Below, piece by piece: positions 8,854-17,592 of a DNA stretch of 64,000 nt. Position numbers and translations under genes: made by a program. Origin of the DNA: Hymenobacter negativus (GTDB lineage Bacteria > Bacteroidota > Bacteroidia > Cytophagales > Hymenobacteraceae). The DNA lies in contig NZ_JAEDAE010000004.1 of the NCBI RefSeq assembly GCF_016056375.1, positions 62,001-126,000 on the forward strand, in the 5' to 3' direction. How positions within the stretch are numbered: the first letter of the stretch is position 1; each line of letters starts with the position of its first letter. The notes beneath the pieces are model-generated. The model was given only the letters and a program-made list of their open reading frames with translations. It had not been told where the DNA came from and ran no database searches.

Positions 8854-8882
8854 TTGGAGCGGCTGCGTAGGCCGTACTTTTG
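8854..8882 (+). promoter_or_regulatory. lysA promoter, apparently giving a leaderless mRNA
   Basis: TTG (8854-8856), 18 bases, then TACTTTTG (8875-8882), an exact TAnnTTTG box. The lysA ATG starts only 5 bases after the box, so transcription should begin at or very near the start codon. Confidence 0.65.
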
Positions 8883-8887
8883 TGATT

Positions 8888-10123
8888 ATGTCAGGAATTA
8901 ACGATGCGCTGCGCGCTGCGGCCGACCAGTTCGGCACCCCTCTTTACGTGTACAATGCGGCCACCATCACGGGGCAGTATCAAAAACTGGTACGCGCCTT
9001 CGCGGGCCACAAAACCCGGTTTTTCTACGCGTGCAAGGCACTTAGCAACGTGGCCATCCTGCGCCACATCCACAGCCTGGGCTCGGGGCTCGACTGCGTG
9101 AGCATCAACGAAGTACGCCTAGGGTTGCACGTAGGCTTCGCGCCGGACGACATTCTGTTCACGCCCAACAGCGTGACGTTTGAAGAGTTGGTGGAAGCCA
9201 AGGAGTTGGGCGTGAATCTGAACATCGACAACATCTCGCTGCTGGAGCGGTTCGGGGCCACGTTTGGCGGCTCCTACCCGGTGTGCGTGCGCCTGAACCC
9301 CCACATTGAGGCGGGCGGCAACTACAAGATTCAAACCGGCCACATCGACTCCAAGTTTGGCATTTCGATTCACCAGATGCGCCACCTGGAGCGGGTGGTG
9401 AAGGGCACTGGCCTGCACGTGCGCGGCCTGCACATGCACACTGGCTCCGAAATCAAGGACGTGGGCGTGTTCCTGCGCTCGCTCGAAATCCTGTTCGACG
9501 CCGCCGGCCGTTTCCCCGACCTCGACTTTCTGGACTTGGGTTCGGGCTTCAAAGTGCCCTACAAGCCCGGCGACCCCGAAACCGACGTGGCCACGCTGGG
9601 CAAGCAGGTGGCCGAGGCGTTCAAAACCTTCGAGCAGGAATACGGCCGGCCACTGGAATGCTGGTTTGAGCCCGGCAAGTATCTGGTGAGCGAATCAGGC
9701 TACCTGCTGGTGAATGTGGCCGTGGTGAAGCAAACCACCGCCACCGTGTTTGCGGGCGTGAACTCGGGCTTCAACCACCTCATCCGGCCCATGTTCTACG
9801 ACAGCTACCACCACATCAGCAACCTCACCAACCCCAAGGGTTCGGAGCGCCTGTACACGGTGGTGGGCAACATCTGCGAGACGGACACTTTCGCTTGGGA
9901 CCGGTTGCTGCCCGAAATCCACGAAAACGACCTGCTGGCCTTCCACAACGCCGGGGCCTATGGCTTCGAGATGAGCAGCAGCTTCAACTCGCGCACCCGC
10001 CCCGCCGAAGTGCTACTCACCGAGGCCGGCGAGCTGCGCCTCATCCGCAAGCGCCAGACGTTTGAGGACCTGCTGACCGGGCAGGTGGACGTGGCAGCCG
10101 AGGTGCCCGCGCAAGCCGAGTAA
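8888..10123 (+). CDS. lysA: Diaminopimelate decarboxylase
   Basis: The product has 411 residues from ATG 8888. Further upstream in-frame ATGs lie within the divergent gene and beyond the promoter. It is a fold-type III PLP enzyme: FFYACKALSN carries the PLP lysine, SGLDCVSINEV follows, HMHTGSEI and LDLGSGFKVPYKPG lie in the barrel, and the C-terminal part has VGNICETDTFAWDR with the catalytic Cys and NAGAYGFEMSSSFNSR. It converts meso-diaminopimelate to lysine. It stands alone with its own promoter and a very strong terminator. Confidence 0.95.
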   Translation: MSGINDALRAAADQFGTPLYVYNAATITGQYQKLVRAFAGHKTRFFYACKALSNVAILRHIHSLGSGLDCVSINEVRLGLHVGFAPDDILFTPNSVTFEELVEAKELGVNLNIDNISLLERFGATFGGSYPVCVRLNPHIEAGGNYKIQTGHIDSKFGISIHQMRHLERVVKGTGLHVRGLHMHTGSEIKDVGVFLRSLEILFDAAGRFPDLDFLDLGSGFKVPYKPGDPETDVATLGKQVAEAFKTFEQEYGRPLECWFEPGKYLVSESGYLLVNVAVVKQTTATVFAGVNSGFNHLIRPMFYDSYHHISNLTNPKGSERLYTVVGNICETDTFAWDRLLPEIHENDLLAFHNAGAYGFEMSSSFNSRTRPAEVLLTEAGELRLIRKRQTFEDLLTGQVDVAAEVPAQAE

Positions 10124-10133
10124 CCGTCATTTA

Positions 10134-10184
10134 GGGCCAAAAAGAAAGCCGCCGTACTGAGTACGGCGGCTTTCTTTTTGGCCC
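10134..10184 (+). terminator. 51-base perfect palindrome, lysA terminator
   Basis: The arms starting GGGCCAAAAAGAAAGCCGCC pair perfectly over 25 bases around one central base (10159). The second arm contains TTTCTTTTT. It is symmetric, so it can also end transcription coming from the other strand. Confidence 0.85.
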
Positions 10185-10241
10185 ATGCTTTAGATTTTCA
10201 GCCTTATCCAAAGCCCTATAATCTATTTTGGACTGCGGTAC

Positions 10242-10658
10242 TTATTTATGCTCCGTCAACCAAGCTATGGCCTCGGCTTCTACTTCGAAAGTGCGGTAGG
10301 TATGCGGTAATTCCCGCGAAGCCATGATAAACTGATTGGTAGCCAGGCGGGCAAACACGTTGTGCGCCACCAGAATAGCGCCGAAGCGGTAGCCGTTTTC
10401 TCGCACGGTGCGGGGTAGCCATTCGTTGGTCATCCAATCCTGCTCTGCTGGGTTGAAAGGAGACATTTCGCGCTGGTCAACCAGCATTTTGCTCCATTGC
10501 CGACGGCTCAGTGCCTGGGCCGTGTGCGTGAGCAAGGCCCGAAACTGGACTGCGTCGCGGGTTCCGGCGCGGTATTCCAAGCGGATGTAGCTGGCAGGCT
10601 CTTCCCAAACGCGCCCTGCGCTATTTTCAAAATACAGAGAACGACTGGGTACAAGCAT
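10242..10658 (-). CDS. Hypothetical protein, STAS-like paralogous family, member 1
   Basis: The product has 138 residues if started at ATG 10658; this start is chosen because the paralog at 28103 begins in the same way (MxxPSxSLYFENxAG). Shared signatures are SLYFEN near the N-terminus, a central 'RxWSKMLVDQ..M.PF...EQDW', 'WLPRTV.ENGYRFGAI...NVFARLAT', and a final 'YRTF..EAEAIAWL'. The alternating strand/helix pattern and ending recall the SpoIIAA/STAS-type small proteins common in Bacteroidota; this is a weak fold guess. No catalytic motif is seen and no function is proposed. Confidence 0.75.
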   Translation of the reverse strand: MLVPSRSLYFENSAGRVWEEPASYIRLEYRAGTRDAVQFRALLTHTAQALSRRQWSKMLVDQREMSPFNPAEQDWMTNEWLPRTVRENGYRFGAILVAHNVFARLATNQFIMASRELPHTYRTFEVEAEAIAWLTEHK

Positions 10659-10787
10659 CAACTGATTACAAACAAGACAACGACCTTTTGCCTTGGCAGC
10701 CGACGCAAGGCAGCGGCGGCGTAGCAGGTCGCACGCCTCAACCACTAACCCACGGTGGAGGTTATAAACCCCACGCTTTTTTTACGC

Positions 10788-11639
10788 TTAGCCATTCCAG
10801 CTCCCGAACGCGCCGCGCTGGTAGTCGCGGTAGGCTTGCCGAATCTCGGCGTCGGTGTTCATCACAAATGGCCCCGCCGACACCACGGGCTCGCCAAACG
10901 GCTGGGCGTGCCCCAGCAGCAGCACGCTCGCCTCATGGGCGGCAATGGTTAGCTCGTCGCCGTCGTGGTTGAATTCAACCAGTTGCAGGGCCTTGGTTTC
11001 GGTGTCGTTCACGCGCAGGGTGCCGCGCACGGTATAGAAGAAAATATTGCGCGCCGCCGCAATGGGCAGCGTCACGCGGCTGCCAGCCGGCAGTTCCAGC
11101 CAGGCCAGGGCCACATCGGCCAGCGGCTGCACGGCCCCGGCGGTGCCCGCCCACTCGCCCGATACGGCGTGAATAACCACGCCGTCGGCCAGCGTCACGG
11201 CCGGAATCTCGTCTTTTTGCAGACCGATGTAGCGCGGGGCCGTCATCTTATCCTTGGCGGGCAGGTTCACCCACAGCTGCAGAATTTCGAGTGGCCCACC
11301 GTGAGCCTTAAAATTATCAGAAGAAATCTCGGCGTGAATCAGGCCGCTGCCAGCCGTCATCCACTGAATGCCGCCGGCTTCAATCACGCTTTCGTGTCCG
11401 CTGCTGTCCTTGTGCAGGATATCGCCTTCGAGAATAAACGTTACCGTTTCGAAGCCCCGGTGCGGGTGCGGACCGAAGGGCAGACCCCGGTTGTTGGGCC
11501 GGTACACCTGCGGGCCGTGGTGGTTCAGAAACAGAAATGGGTCGATGTACTCAACCGAATTGGTGGGCAGGGCGCGGCAGGTGGTGAGGTCGGCAATGGG
11601 CGCGCTCACAGCGCGGTGCTGCTGCTTGATGGTGCGCAT
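10788..11639 (-). CDS. Pirin family protein
   Basis: The product has 283 residues from ATG 11639; upstream reading runs into a palindromic repeat. It is a bicupin with the pirin marks: FLFLNHHGP, then PHPHRGFETVTFILEGDILHKDS (metal-binding His cluster), GGIQWMTAGSGLIHAEIS and LQLWVNLP, followed by a second cupin with NDTETKALQLVEFNHDGDEL and LLLGHAQPFGEPVVSAGPFVMNT. Pirins act as Fe-dependent quercetinase-like or redox-sensing proteins in the cytoplasm; which role applies here is not visible. Confidence 0.93.
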   Translation of the reverse strand: MRTIKQQHRAVSAPIADLTTCRALPTNSVEYIDPFLFLNHHGPQVYRPNNRGLPFGPHPHRGFETVTFILEGDILHKDSSGHESVIEAGGIQWMTAGSGLIHAEISSDNFKAHGGPLEILQLWVNLPAKDKMTAPRYIGLQKDEIPAVTLADGVVIHAVSGEWAGTAGAVQPLADVALAWLELPAGSRVTLPIAAARNIFFYTVRGTLRVNDTETKALQLVEFNHDGDELTIAAHEASVLLLGHAQPFGEPVVSAGPFVMNTDAEIRQAYRDYQRGAFGSWNG

Positions 11640-11682
11640 GGCAAAGGGAATTCTCGTTGACAGGTTAAGGCATAAACAAAAC

Positions 11683-11720
11683 GTCATGCTGAGCGCCGCC
11701 GAAGCAGCTCTTAGCATGAC
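11683..11720. repeat. Short palindrome related to the GTCATxCTGAGC family
   Basis: GTCATGCTGAGC pairs with GCTCTTAGCATGAC with one mismatch, around a 12-base loop. It lies between the Gfo/Idh gene and the pirin gene and looks like a shortened copy of the elements at 3401, 6974 and 56230. Confidence 0.6.
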
Positions 11721-11751
11721 CGTTGAGTAAGCCGGACTACATGGCTAAAGT

Positions 11752-13095
11752 TTAGGCCTCCTCCTTCGGAGCTTCGCCCCGGAAAGCGTCCAGCTTGGCC
11801 ACGGCGGGCAGCTTCACGGGCTTGTTTTCGCGAGCCGACTGGTAGATGGCTTCCATAATGCGCTGGTCCTGCAAGCCTTCCTCGCCGGGGGTGTAGGGCG
11901 TTTTGTTTTGGTGCACACACTCGGCCATGTGGTCCATTTCAAGGGCAAACTGGTCTTTGCCGGGGTCGTTCGGCGTTTCCTTCATCTGCTTGCCGTCGGG
12001 CGCGTGAATGCGCTCCTGGTGCAGGCCGTGGTAGGGAAAAGCCGGGTCCATTTTAATGCTGCCGGTTTCGGCGTACACCGTGTAGCTCTTGTTGTTGAAA
12101 GAGCCGTAACCCGTCATGCACTGCGAAATCACGCCACTGGGAAAGCGCAGCGTAAAGCTCACGTTCTCTTCTATTTCCTTGAACCGGTCGTCGCCCGGCG
12201 TACTATAAATCTGGGCCGAAACCTCGGTTGGCTCCTCGCCCAGCAAAAAGCGCGTGGTGTTGAGGCAGTACAGGCCCACGTCGGGCAGGGAGCCGCCGCC
12301 GGCCAGGGCTTTTTTGTGCCGCCACTGCTGGTCGTGAGCCTGGTTTTGGGTGTTCATCATCTGCAGCATTTTGGTGGCGCCGTAGGTTTTGTCGCGCACC
12401 AGTTTCTGCGCCTGGCGGTTCAGCGGCTCGTACTGAATGCGGTAGGCAATCATGAGTTTTTTGCCGGCCTTTTTGCAGGCCTCAATCATTTCCTCGCACT
12501 CTTTCACCGAGTTGGCCATCGGCTTTTCGCAGAGAATGTGCTTGCCGGCTTTCGCGCCCCGAATGGTGAATTCGTGGTGCATGGAATTGGGCAGCACGAT
12601 GTAAATCACCTCCACTTCGGGGTTGTCCTTTATTTTGTCGTAGGTCTGGTACGAGTAGCAGCTGCTGGCCTTGATGCCGTACTGCTTGGCCACTTTGGCC
12701 ATTTTGTCGGCGTCGCCGCTCACCAGGGCCACCGGCTTGGCGTGCTTGCTTTTGCCGAAGGCGGGCAGAATCTCATTGAGCGTGAGGTGGCCCAGGCCCA
12801 CCAGCGCGTAGCCCACGCGGCGGTCGGGCGCGTCGGGGTTGAAGGGCTCGGCGCCTTTGGGGTCGGTGGGCGCTTCCAAGGGCGGCAGCTTGATGTCGAG
12901 CGGGCCGGTGACGGGCGGCGCAGCGGCTTCAACCGCTTTGTGGGCTTCGGCTGCGGCAATGGGCAGGGCACTGGCTACGCCCACGGCCAGCAGCCCCCGC
13001 CCGGCGTGGTTGATAAAATGGCGGCGCGACTCATCGTAGCCGTTTTCGGCTTCGGCGCTGTAGGCGGTATTGAAAGCAGTATTTTCCTGGAACAT
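11752..13095 (-). CDS. Exported Gfo/Idh/MocA family oxidoreductase (Tat-type signal)
   Basis: The product has 447 residues from ATG 13095 (13134 is an alternative). The N-terminus has SRRHFINHAGRGLLAVGVAS followed by AAAEAHK, consistent with a twin-arginine signal, so the enzyme is probably folded with cofactor before export. A Rossmann part (VGYALVGLGHLTLNEILPAF) comes next, with CEKPMANSVKECEEM (the EKP motif) and IAYRIQYEPLNRQ, then the alpha/beta dimer domain. It resembles glucose-fructose oxidoreductases that act on sugars in the periplasm. The sugar substrate is unknown. Confidence 0.9.
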   Translation of the reverse strand: MFQENTAFNTAYSAEAENGYDESRRHFINHAGRGLLAVGVASALPIAAAEAHKAVEAAAPPVTGPLDIKLPPLEAPTDPKGAEPFNPDAPDRRVGYALVGLGHLTLNEILPAFGKSKHAKPVALVSGDADKMAKVAKQYGIKASSCYSYQTYDKIKDNPEVEVIYIVLPNSMHHEFTIRGAKAGKHILCEKPMANSVKECEEMIEACKKAGKKLMIAYRIQYEPLNRQAQKLVRDKTYGATKMLQMMNTQNQAHDQQWRHKKALAGGGSLPDVGLYCLNTTRFLLGEEPTEVSAQIYSTPGDDRFKEIEENVSFTLRFPSGVISQCMTGYGSFNNKSYTVYAETGSIKMDPAFPYHGLHQERIHAPDGKQMKETPNDPGKDQFALEMDHMAECVHQNKTPYTPGEEGLQDQRIMEAIYQSARENKPVKLPAVAKLDAFRGEAPKEEA

Positions 13096-13284
13096 GGTTT
13101 TTGGCGGCGAAAGGCAGGGATTTAGTGTCAGCAACTCTGCTTACGTGCCCAGCCCAACTCATAGTTGCCGCGCGCCGCTACATGGTCGAGCTTAGTGACC
13201 CGGTTTTGCGCAACCGATTCCAACTACCAAAACCCTAGTACATTTATAGCCCCGCATTGGGATTTCTTAATTTTTAACTTGCTG

Positions 13285-15375
13285 ATGGAGGCATTTACCC
13301 GCTCGTTTTTTTTCGTTTTCGCGGCTTTGACAGCCGGCAGCCTGGCCCCAGTCCTGGCGCAGGCCCAAACGGTCACGCCCATTGGCACCATCCAGGGCAC
13401 GGGGGCACTGGCCACGGCGGGTACCTACACCATCGAGGGCGTGGTAACGGGCGTGTACGCCGACCTGAACCCGGCCGGCTTCTACATTCAAAACGACGCG
13501 GCCAGCGCCGACGGCAACCCCGCCACTTCCGATGCCCTGTTTGTGGTGCAAACCAGCCCCACGGTAGCTGTCGGCAACCGCCTGCGCATCAGCGGCACGG
13601 TGCAGGAAGGCCCGGCCTCGCCTTCATCCAGCCAGGCGGTGCTTACCTCGCCCACCATCACGGTACTGGCGGCCAGCAGCCCGCAGCCAGCCTTCTCCGT
13701 CATCAACAACACCACGTTTTCGATGGCCGATGCCGAGCAGTTCGAAGGCATGCGGGTGCAGTTTTCGGCCCCCGTCACGGTATCGGACGTGGCGACGTTG
13801 AAATCGCGCGGTGAGTTGAATATCTCCCTGCGCGGCCTCGTGTACCAGCCCACGCAGTTTGTGGACCCCAACGACAACCCCGCCAGCGGCACCAGCAGCA
13901 GCGGCACCACCAACGTAGCCGCCGTGAACGCCTACCAGGCCGATAACGTGAACAAAAGCCTACTGCTCGACGATGGCCGCGCCACCACCAACCCCACGCC
14001 CATCCCCTACCTCGACGCCGCCACCCAAACCGTGCGGGCGGGCAGCACCGTAGCCAGCCTGCGCGGCATTATGGGCTACGGCAACAGCAAATGGCGCATC
14101 CAGCCCCTGGCCGGGGCCGATGCGCCGGCCGTGGTGACGGTGCGCCCTCCGGTGCCCACTTTCGGGCCGATTGACGTGAAAATTGCCAGCATGAACGTGC
14201 TCAACTTCTTCAACGGCAACGGCCTGGGCGCGGGTTTTCCCACTTCGCGCGGGGCGCTTACGTTTGATGATTTCCAGCGCCAGCGCAGCAAAATCCTCGC
14301 CGCCATCTCCCAGATGAACGCCGACGTGGTGGGCCTGATGGAGGTGGAAAACGACGGCACTGGGCCCAACTCGGCCGTGCAGGACCTGGTGAATGGTCTG
14401 AACCAGCTCATGGGTGCGGGCACCTACGCTTTCGTGAACGACGGCGGGGCCAACGCCCAGCCCAACGATACCGACCTGATTCACTGCGCCATCCTCTACA
14501 AGCCGGCAACCGTGACGCTCTCCGGCCCGGCCATGCTGGTGACCGCAACCGGCATTTTTGAGCGCCCGCCGCTGGCCCAGATTTTCATTACCAACCGCGC
14601 CACGGCCGCAGCCCGCGACACGTTTGCCCTCGTGGTCAACCACTTCAAGTCGAAGGCCAGTGGCACCGGTGCCAACGCCGACCAGGGCGACGGCCAGGGC
14701 CCATCCAACCTGCGCCGCAAAGGCCAGGCCACGGGCCTAGTGCAGTTCATTAATAATACTGTGAAGCCCGCCGGCACCCGCTACGTGGTGAGCGTGGGCG
14801 ACTACAACGCCAACTACGAGGAAGACCCCATTGACATTCTGCGGGCGGCGGGTTTCGTGCTGCCCAGCCCGGCCAGCAGCGCCTCTTACCTATTCAGCGG
14901 CCTGAGCGGCAGCCTCGACCATGCCGTGCTCAGCGGCAACCTGATGGGCCACGCGGCCGTGGAAAAGTGGCATATCAACGCCAGCGAGCCCGAATTTCTG
15001 GAGTACGACATCGCCGGCGCGGCCACCGACATCAACAGCCCCTTCCGCTCGTCGGACCACGACCCGGTGCTCATCGGGCTGAATTTCCGTACCACCGTCA
15101 CGGGCACCGGCCGGGCCACTGCGGGCGGGCAAATTGACGTTTTCCCGAACCCCGCATCCGGCGCATTCAACCTCCGCATCAGCGGTTTTCCGGCCCAGCC
15201 GATGACGCTGGAAGTGGTATCGGCCCTGGGCCAGCGCCTGCTCACGCTGCACGGCACGGCCGAGGAATTGCAGACTGAAATCGGCCAGCGCACGGCGCGG
15301 CTGGCGGCCGGCACATACGTGCTGCGCCTGAGCGGCACCGGTTTCAGCCAGGTACAGCGCGTGGTGAAGCTGTAG
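13285..15375 (+). CDS. Secreted endonuclease/exonuclease/phosphatase-family nuclease with T9SS domain (ExeM/NucH-like), copy 1
   Basis: The product has 696 residues from ATG 13285, followed by a clear signal peptide ending at AQAQ. Residues ~30-290 carry an OB-fold DNA-binding-like part (GTIQGTGALATAGTYTIEGV, GFYIQND). From ~295 there is the EEP catalytic domain: MNVLNFFN, MNADVVGLMEVENDG (metal-binding Glu), CAILYKP, VVNHFKSKASG (His), GDYNANYEEDP (Asp/Asn), SLDHAVLS and SSDHDPVLIGL (final Asp-His). The end (DVFPNPASGAF...) is a T9SS sorting domain. Family members degrade extracellular DNA. A paralog lies at 25995. Confidence 0.93.
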   Translation: MEAFTRSFFFVFAALTAGSLAPVLAQAQTVTPIGTIQGTGALATAGTYTIEGVVTGVYADLNPAGFYIQNDAASADGNPATSDALFVVQTSPTVAVGNRLRISGTVQEGPASPSSSQAVLTSPTITVLAASSPQPAFSVINNTTFSMADAEQFEGMRVQFSAPVTVSDVATLKSRGELNISLRGLVYQPTQFVDPNDNPASGTSSSGTTNVAAVNAYQADNVNKSLLLDDGRATTNPTPIPYLDAATQTVRAGSTVASLRGIMGYGNSKWRIQPLAGADAPAVVTVRPPVPTFGPIDVKIASMNVLNFFNGNGLGAGFPTSRGALTFDDFQRQRSKILAAISQMNADVVGLMEVENDGTGPNSAVQDLVNGLNQLMGAGTYAFVNDGGANAQPNDTDLIHCAILYKPATVTLSGPAMLVTATGIFERPPLAQIFITNRATAAARDTFALVVNHFKSKASGTGANADQGDGQGPSNLRRKGQATGLVQFINNTVKPAGTRYVVSVGDYNANYEEDPIDILRAAGFVLPSPASSASYLFSGLSGSLDHAVLSGNLMGHAAVEKWHINASEPEFLEYDIAGAATDINSPFRSSDHDPVLIGLNFRTTVTGTGRATAGGQIDVFPNPASGAFNLRISGFPAQPMTLEVVSALGQRLLTLHGTAEELQTEIGQRTARLAAGTYVLRLSGTGFSQVQRVVKL

Positions 15376-15383
15376 CTCCGCAA

Positions 15384-15545
15384 CCTCACCCCCGGCCCCT
15401 CTCCTTAGGGGACAGGGGTGCCAGACGAAATTCAGCGAAAGCCCCGGCTCAAAAAGGAGCTGGGGCTTTCGCTATTTGTAGGTAACCAAAACATGACTGC
15501 TCCGCCGTGGCTCCCTTCTCCACAGGAGAGGGGCCGGGGGTGAGG
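15384..15545. repeat. Palindromic element with 22-bp perfect inverted ends
   Basis: CCTCACCCCCGGCCCCTCTC plus CT at 15384-15405 is exactly complementary to 15524-15545. Inner GGGGACAGGGG and a terminator-like hairpin (15435-15472) lie between the arms. It starts 8 bases after the nuclease stop. Confidence 0.8.
15435..15472 (+). terminator. Terminator-like hairpin inside the 15.4-kb repeat
   Basis: GCGAAAGCCCCGGCTC pairs with GAGCTGGGGCTTTCGC (one G-U) around AAAAAG. It follows the nuclease gene; the T-run is short. Confidence 0.55.
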
Positions 15546-15562
15546 CTAACGTACATGGCGCC

Positions 15563-15570
15563 TACTTTTG
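15563..15570 (+). promoter_or_regulatory. -7 box of the pentapeptide gene
   Basis: TACTTTTG, a perfect TAnnTTTG box, ends 4 bases before the ATG at 15575. No clear TTG lies at the expected distance upstream. Confidence 0.45.
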
Positions 15571-15574
15571 AGAC

Positions 15575-16177
15575 ATGAAACCCCGCCGCAAGCCCACTGC
15601 CCTCCGCAAGCCCACCCACTTCCCCGAAGAAAACGTGGCCGAGCGCTGGGATGCCCGCCACTTGCTGGGTCACACCGAGTTTGACGAGTTTCGCTTCGTG
15701 AACTGCGATTTCAGCGGGGCTGATTTCAGCCGGCTGCGCTTCACCGACTGCCTGTTTGAGCACTGCAACCTGAGCTCGGCCAAGCTGGCGGGCACGGCCC
15801 TGCAAAACGTGGCTTTCGCCGATTGCAAGCTGCTGGGCCTACAGTTCACGGCCTGCCGCGACATGCTGTTTGGCGTGCATTTCGACCAGTGCCAATTGCG
15901 CTACGCCTCGTTTGCAGGCCGGGTGATGCCGGGCACGCGCTTCGTGGGCTGTCCGCTGGAAGAAGCCGATTTTGCCGACGCTGACCTCTCGGCGGCCGTG
16001 TTTCAGGACTGCGCACTGGCGGGGGCCGTGTTCCAGAACACGCGGCTGGCCGAAGCGGATTTCCGCAGTGCCACCGGCTTCGTTATCGACCCCGAAAGCA
16101 ACGTCATTACCGGCGCACACTTCACGCTGCATGGCCTGCTGGGCGTGGTAGCCAAGTACAATCTGGTGGTCGAATAA
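15575..16177 (+). CDS. Pentapeptide repeat protein
   Basis: The product has 200 residues. From about residue 35 on it is a chain of A(D/N)LxX-type pentapeptides (for example FVNCDFSGADFSRLRF, NLSSAKLAG, EEADFADADLSAAVF, RLAEADFRSA) that should form a right-handed quadrilateral beta-helix. Such proteins range from gyrase-protecting Qnr-like DNA mimics to proteins of no known role; nothing here points to Qnr with confidence. It stands alone, with a -7 box directly before its ATG. Confidence 0.9.
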   Translation: MKPRRKPTALRKPTHFPEENVAERWDARHLLGHTEFDEFRFVNCDFSGADFSRLRFTDCLFEHCNLSSAKLAGTALQNVAFADCKLLGLQFTACRDMLFGVHFDQCQLRYASFAGRVMPGTRFVGCPLEEADFADADLSAAVFQDCALAGAVFQNTRLAEADFRSATGFVIDPESNVITGAHFTLHGLLGVVAKYNLVVE

Positions 16178-16396
16178 CCTGTCCTTTGGCAACGGCTTAA
16201 CTTCCGGTTTCGATTTCGGCTAGTAGATTGCGTTGGAATTCCCATCTCTGCCCGAGAGCCACCGGCTACCGACCAGCCGGCCCCTACTTTCGGTTAATTG
16301 TCAGCATCCCGCGCCGTGGCACGGCTGGGCCAGCACCGGTTGCTTCTGGCCGCCCCGGCCTGCGCGGGCATTTTATCACTTCGCTACAACGACCAG

Positions 16397-17434
16397 ATGG
16401 CCAATCGCCGCGCTTCCATTACCGACCTGGCTAAAACGCTGGGCCTCTCGCCTTCCACTATTTCCCGCGCCCTCTCCGACCACGACGACGTGAGCGAGGC
16501 TACCAAGGCCCGCGTGCGCAAGCTGGCCGAGGAGCTGCACTACCAGCCTAACCAGTTGGCCGCCGCCCTGCGCCGGGGCCGCAGCAACACGCTAGGCGTG
16601 CTAGTGCCGCACATCACCGGCCACTTTTTCCCACTGGTGGTCAATGGCATTGCCACCGAAGCCGCCAAGCTGGGCTTCAACGTGATGATTTGCCAGTCGA
16701 ACGAAGACGCCCGGCAGGAGCAGAAAAACATCGACCTGCTGATGAACTCGCAGGTGGAAGGCATTTTGGTGTCCTTGGCCAACACCACGCAGAGCTTCGA
16801 GCATTTTGAGGCCGTGCGCCAGCAGAACATTCCGCTGGTGTTTTTCGACCGCATGGTGGAGGATTTCCAGGGCAGCAACGTGAGCGCCGTGGTGATTGAC
16901 GACTACCAAGGCGCGTACCAGGTGGTAACGCACCTCATCGAGCAGGGCTGCACGCGCATCGCGCACTTCACCGGCCCGCTGCACCTGAGCATTCACAAAA
17001 ACCGCCACCAGGGCTACCGCGACGCCCTAACGGCCCACGGCCTGCCCATCGAAGAAGACCTGATTGCCTGCTTCGACATGAACCAGAAAAGCGGGGCCCA
17101 GGCCATGCGCCAGCTCCTGAAATTGCCCCAGCGCCCCGACGCCGTGTTTTCGAGCAACGACCTGGCGGCCGTAGGCGCCCTGCAAGTGGCGAAAGCCCAG
17201 CGCCTGCGCGTGCCTGAGGACGTGGCCATTGTGGGCTTCAGCAACGAGATGTTCACCTCCCTCACCGAGCCCATGCTGAGCAGCGTGGACCAGCGCTGCG
17301 AGCAGATGGGTAAAACGGCGGTACAGTTGCTGCAAAAAATGTTGAAAAGCGGCCCCAACCGTACCGGCCCGCCCAAGCCCATCGTGCTCAAGCCCAAGCT
17401 ACTGGTGCGCGAGTCGTCGCAGAAACGGCGGTAA
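16397..17434 (+). CDS. LacI family transcriptional regulator
   Basis: The product has 345 residues from ATG 16397, chosen because MANRRASITDLAKTLGLSPSTISRALSD is the standard LacI helix-turn-helix start. The hinge helix (LHYQPNQLAAALRRGRS) follows, then a periplasmic-binding-protein-like effector domain with NTLGVLVPHITGHFF, VFFDR, DDYQGAYQVVTHLIEQG, FSSNDLAAVGAL and DVAIVGFSNE. The ligand is probably a sugar, as is usual for the family, but no sugar genes adjoin it. The MFS gene downstream is a possible target; an inverted repeat between them (17554-17578) is a candidate operator. Confidence 0.95.
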   Translation: MANRRASITDLAKTLGLSPSTISRALSDHDDVSEATKARVRKLAEELHYQPNQLAAALRRGRSNTLGVLVPHITGHFFPLVVNGIATEAAKLGFNVMICQSNEDARQEQKNIDLLMNSQVEGILVSLANTTQSFEHFEAVRQQNIPLVFFDRMVEDFQGSNVSAVVIDDYQGAYQVVTHLIEQGCTRIAHFTGPLHLSIHKNRHQGYRDALTAHGLPIEEDLIACFDMNQKSGAQAMRQLLKLPQRPDAVFSSNDLAAVGALQVAKAQRLRVPEDVAIVGFSNEMFTSLTEPMLSSVDQRCEQMGKTAVQLLQKMLKSGPNRTGPPKPIVLKPKLLVRESSQKRR

Positions 17435-17440
17435 AAGCAA

Positions 17441-17529
17441 GGGATAGGGGATAAGAAATAAGGGACAAGGAATAAGGGTGAAAAATCATCCCTATTCCTT
17501 GTCCCTTATTTCTTATCCCCTATCCCCTA
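17441..17529. repeat. Long near-perfect inverted repeat, purine-rich arm
   Basis: A ~40-base arm of AGGGATAGGGGATAAGAAAT type followed by AAGGGACAAGG faces its near-perfect complement across a ~7-base loop. One arm is almost pure purine and the other almost pure pyrimidine. It begins 7 bases after the LacI stop and could end transcription, but it looks more like a mobile palindromic repeat than a standard terminator. Confidence 0.8.
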
Positions 17530-17553
17530 TTTCCGTAGGAAGCCATTTATGCT

Positions 17554-17578
17554 GTTTCGCTGTTAATACCAGCGAAAC
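17554..17578. promoter_or_regulatory. Candidate operator / inverted repeat before the MFS gene
   Basis: GTTTCGCTG and CAGCGAAAC are perfect inverted repeats separated by TTAATAC, 14 bases before the MFS ATG. It may be a repressor site or a 5'-UTR hairpin. Confidence 0.35.
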
Positions 17579-17592
17579 CCTCCTGCTGCCCA

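Noticed and set aside
15575..16177. A Qnr-type gyrase-protection gene
   Set aside because: The pentapeptide pattern is present, but no Qnr-specific loops can be recognised; the general call is safer.
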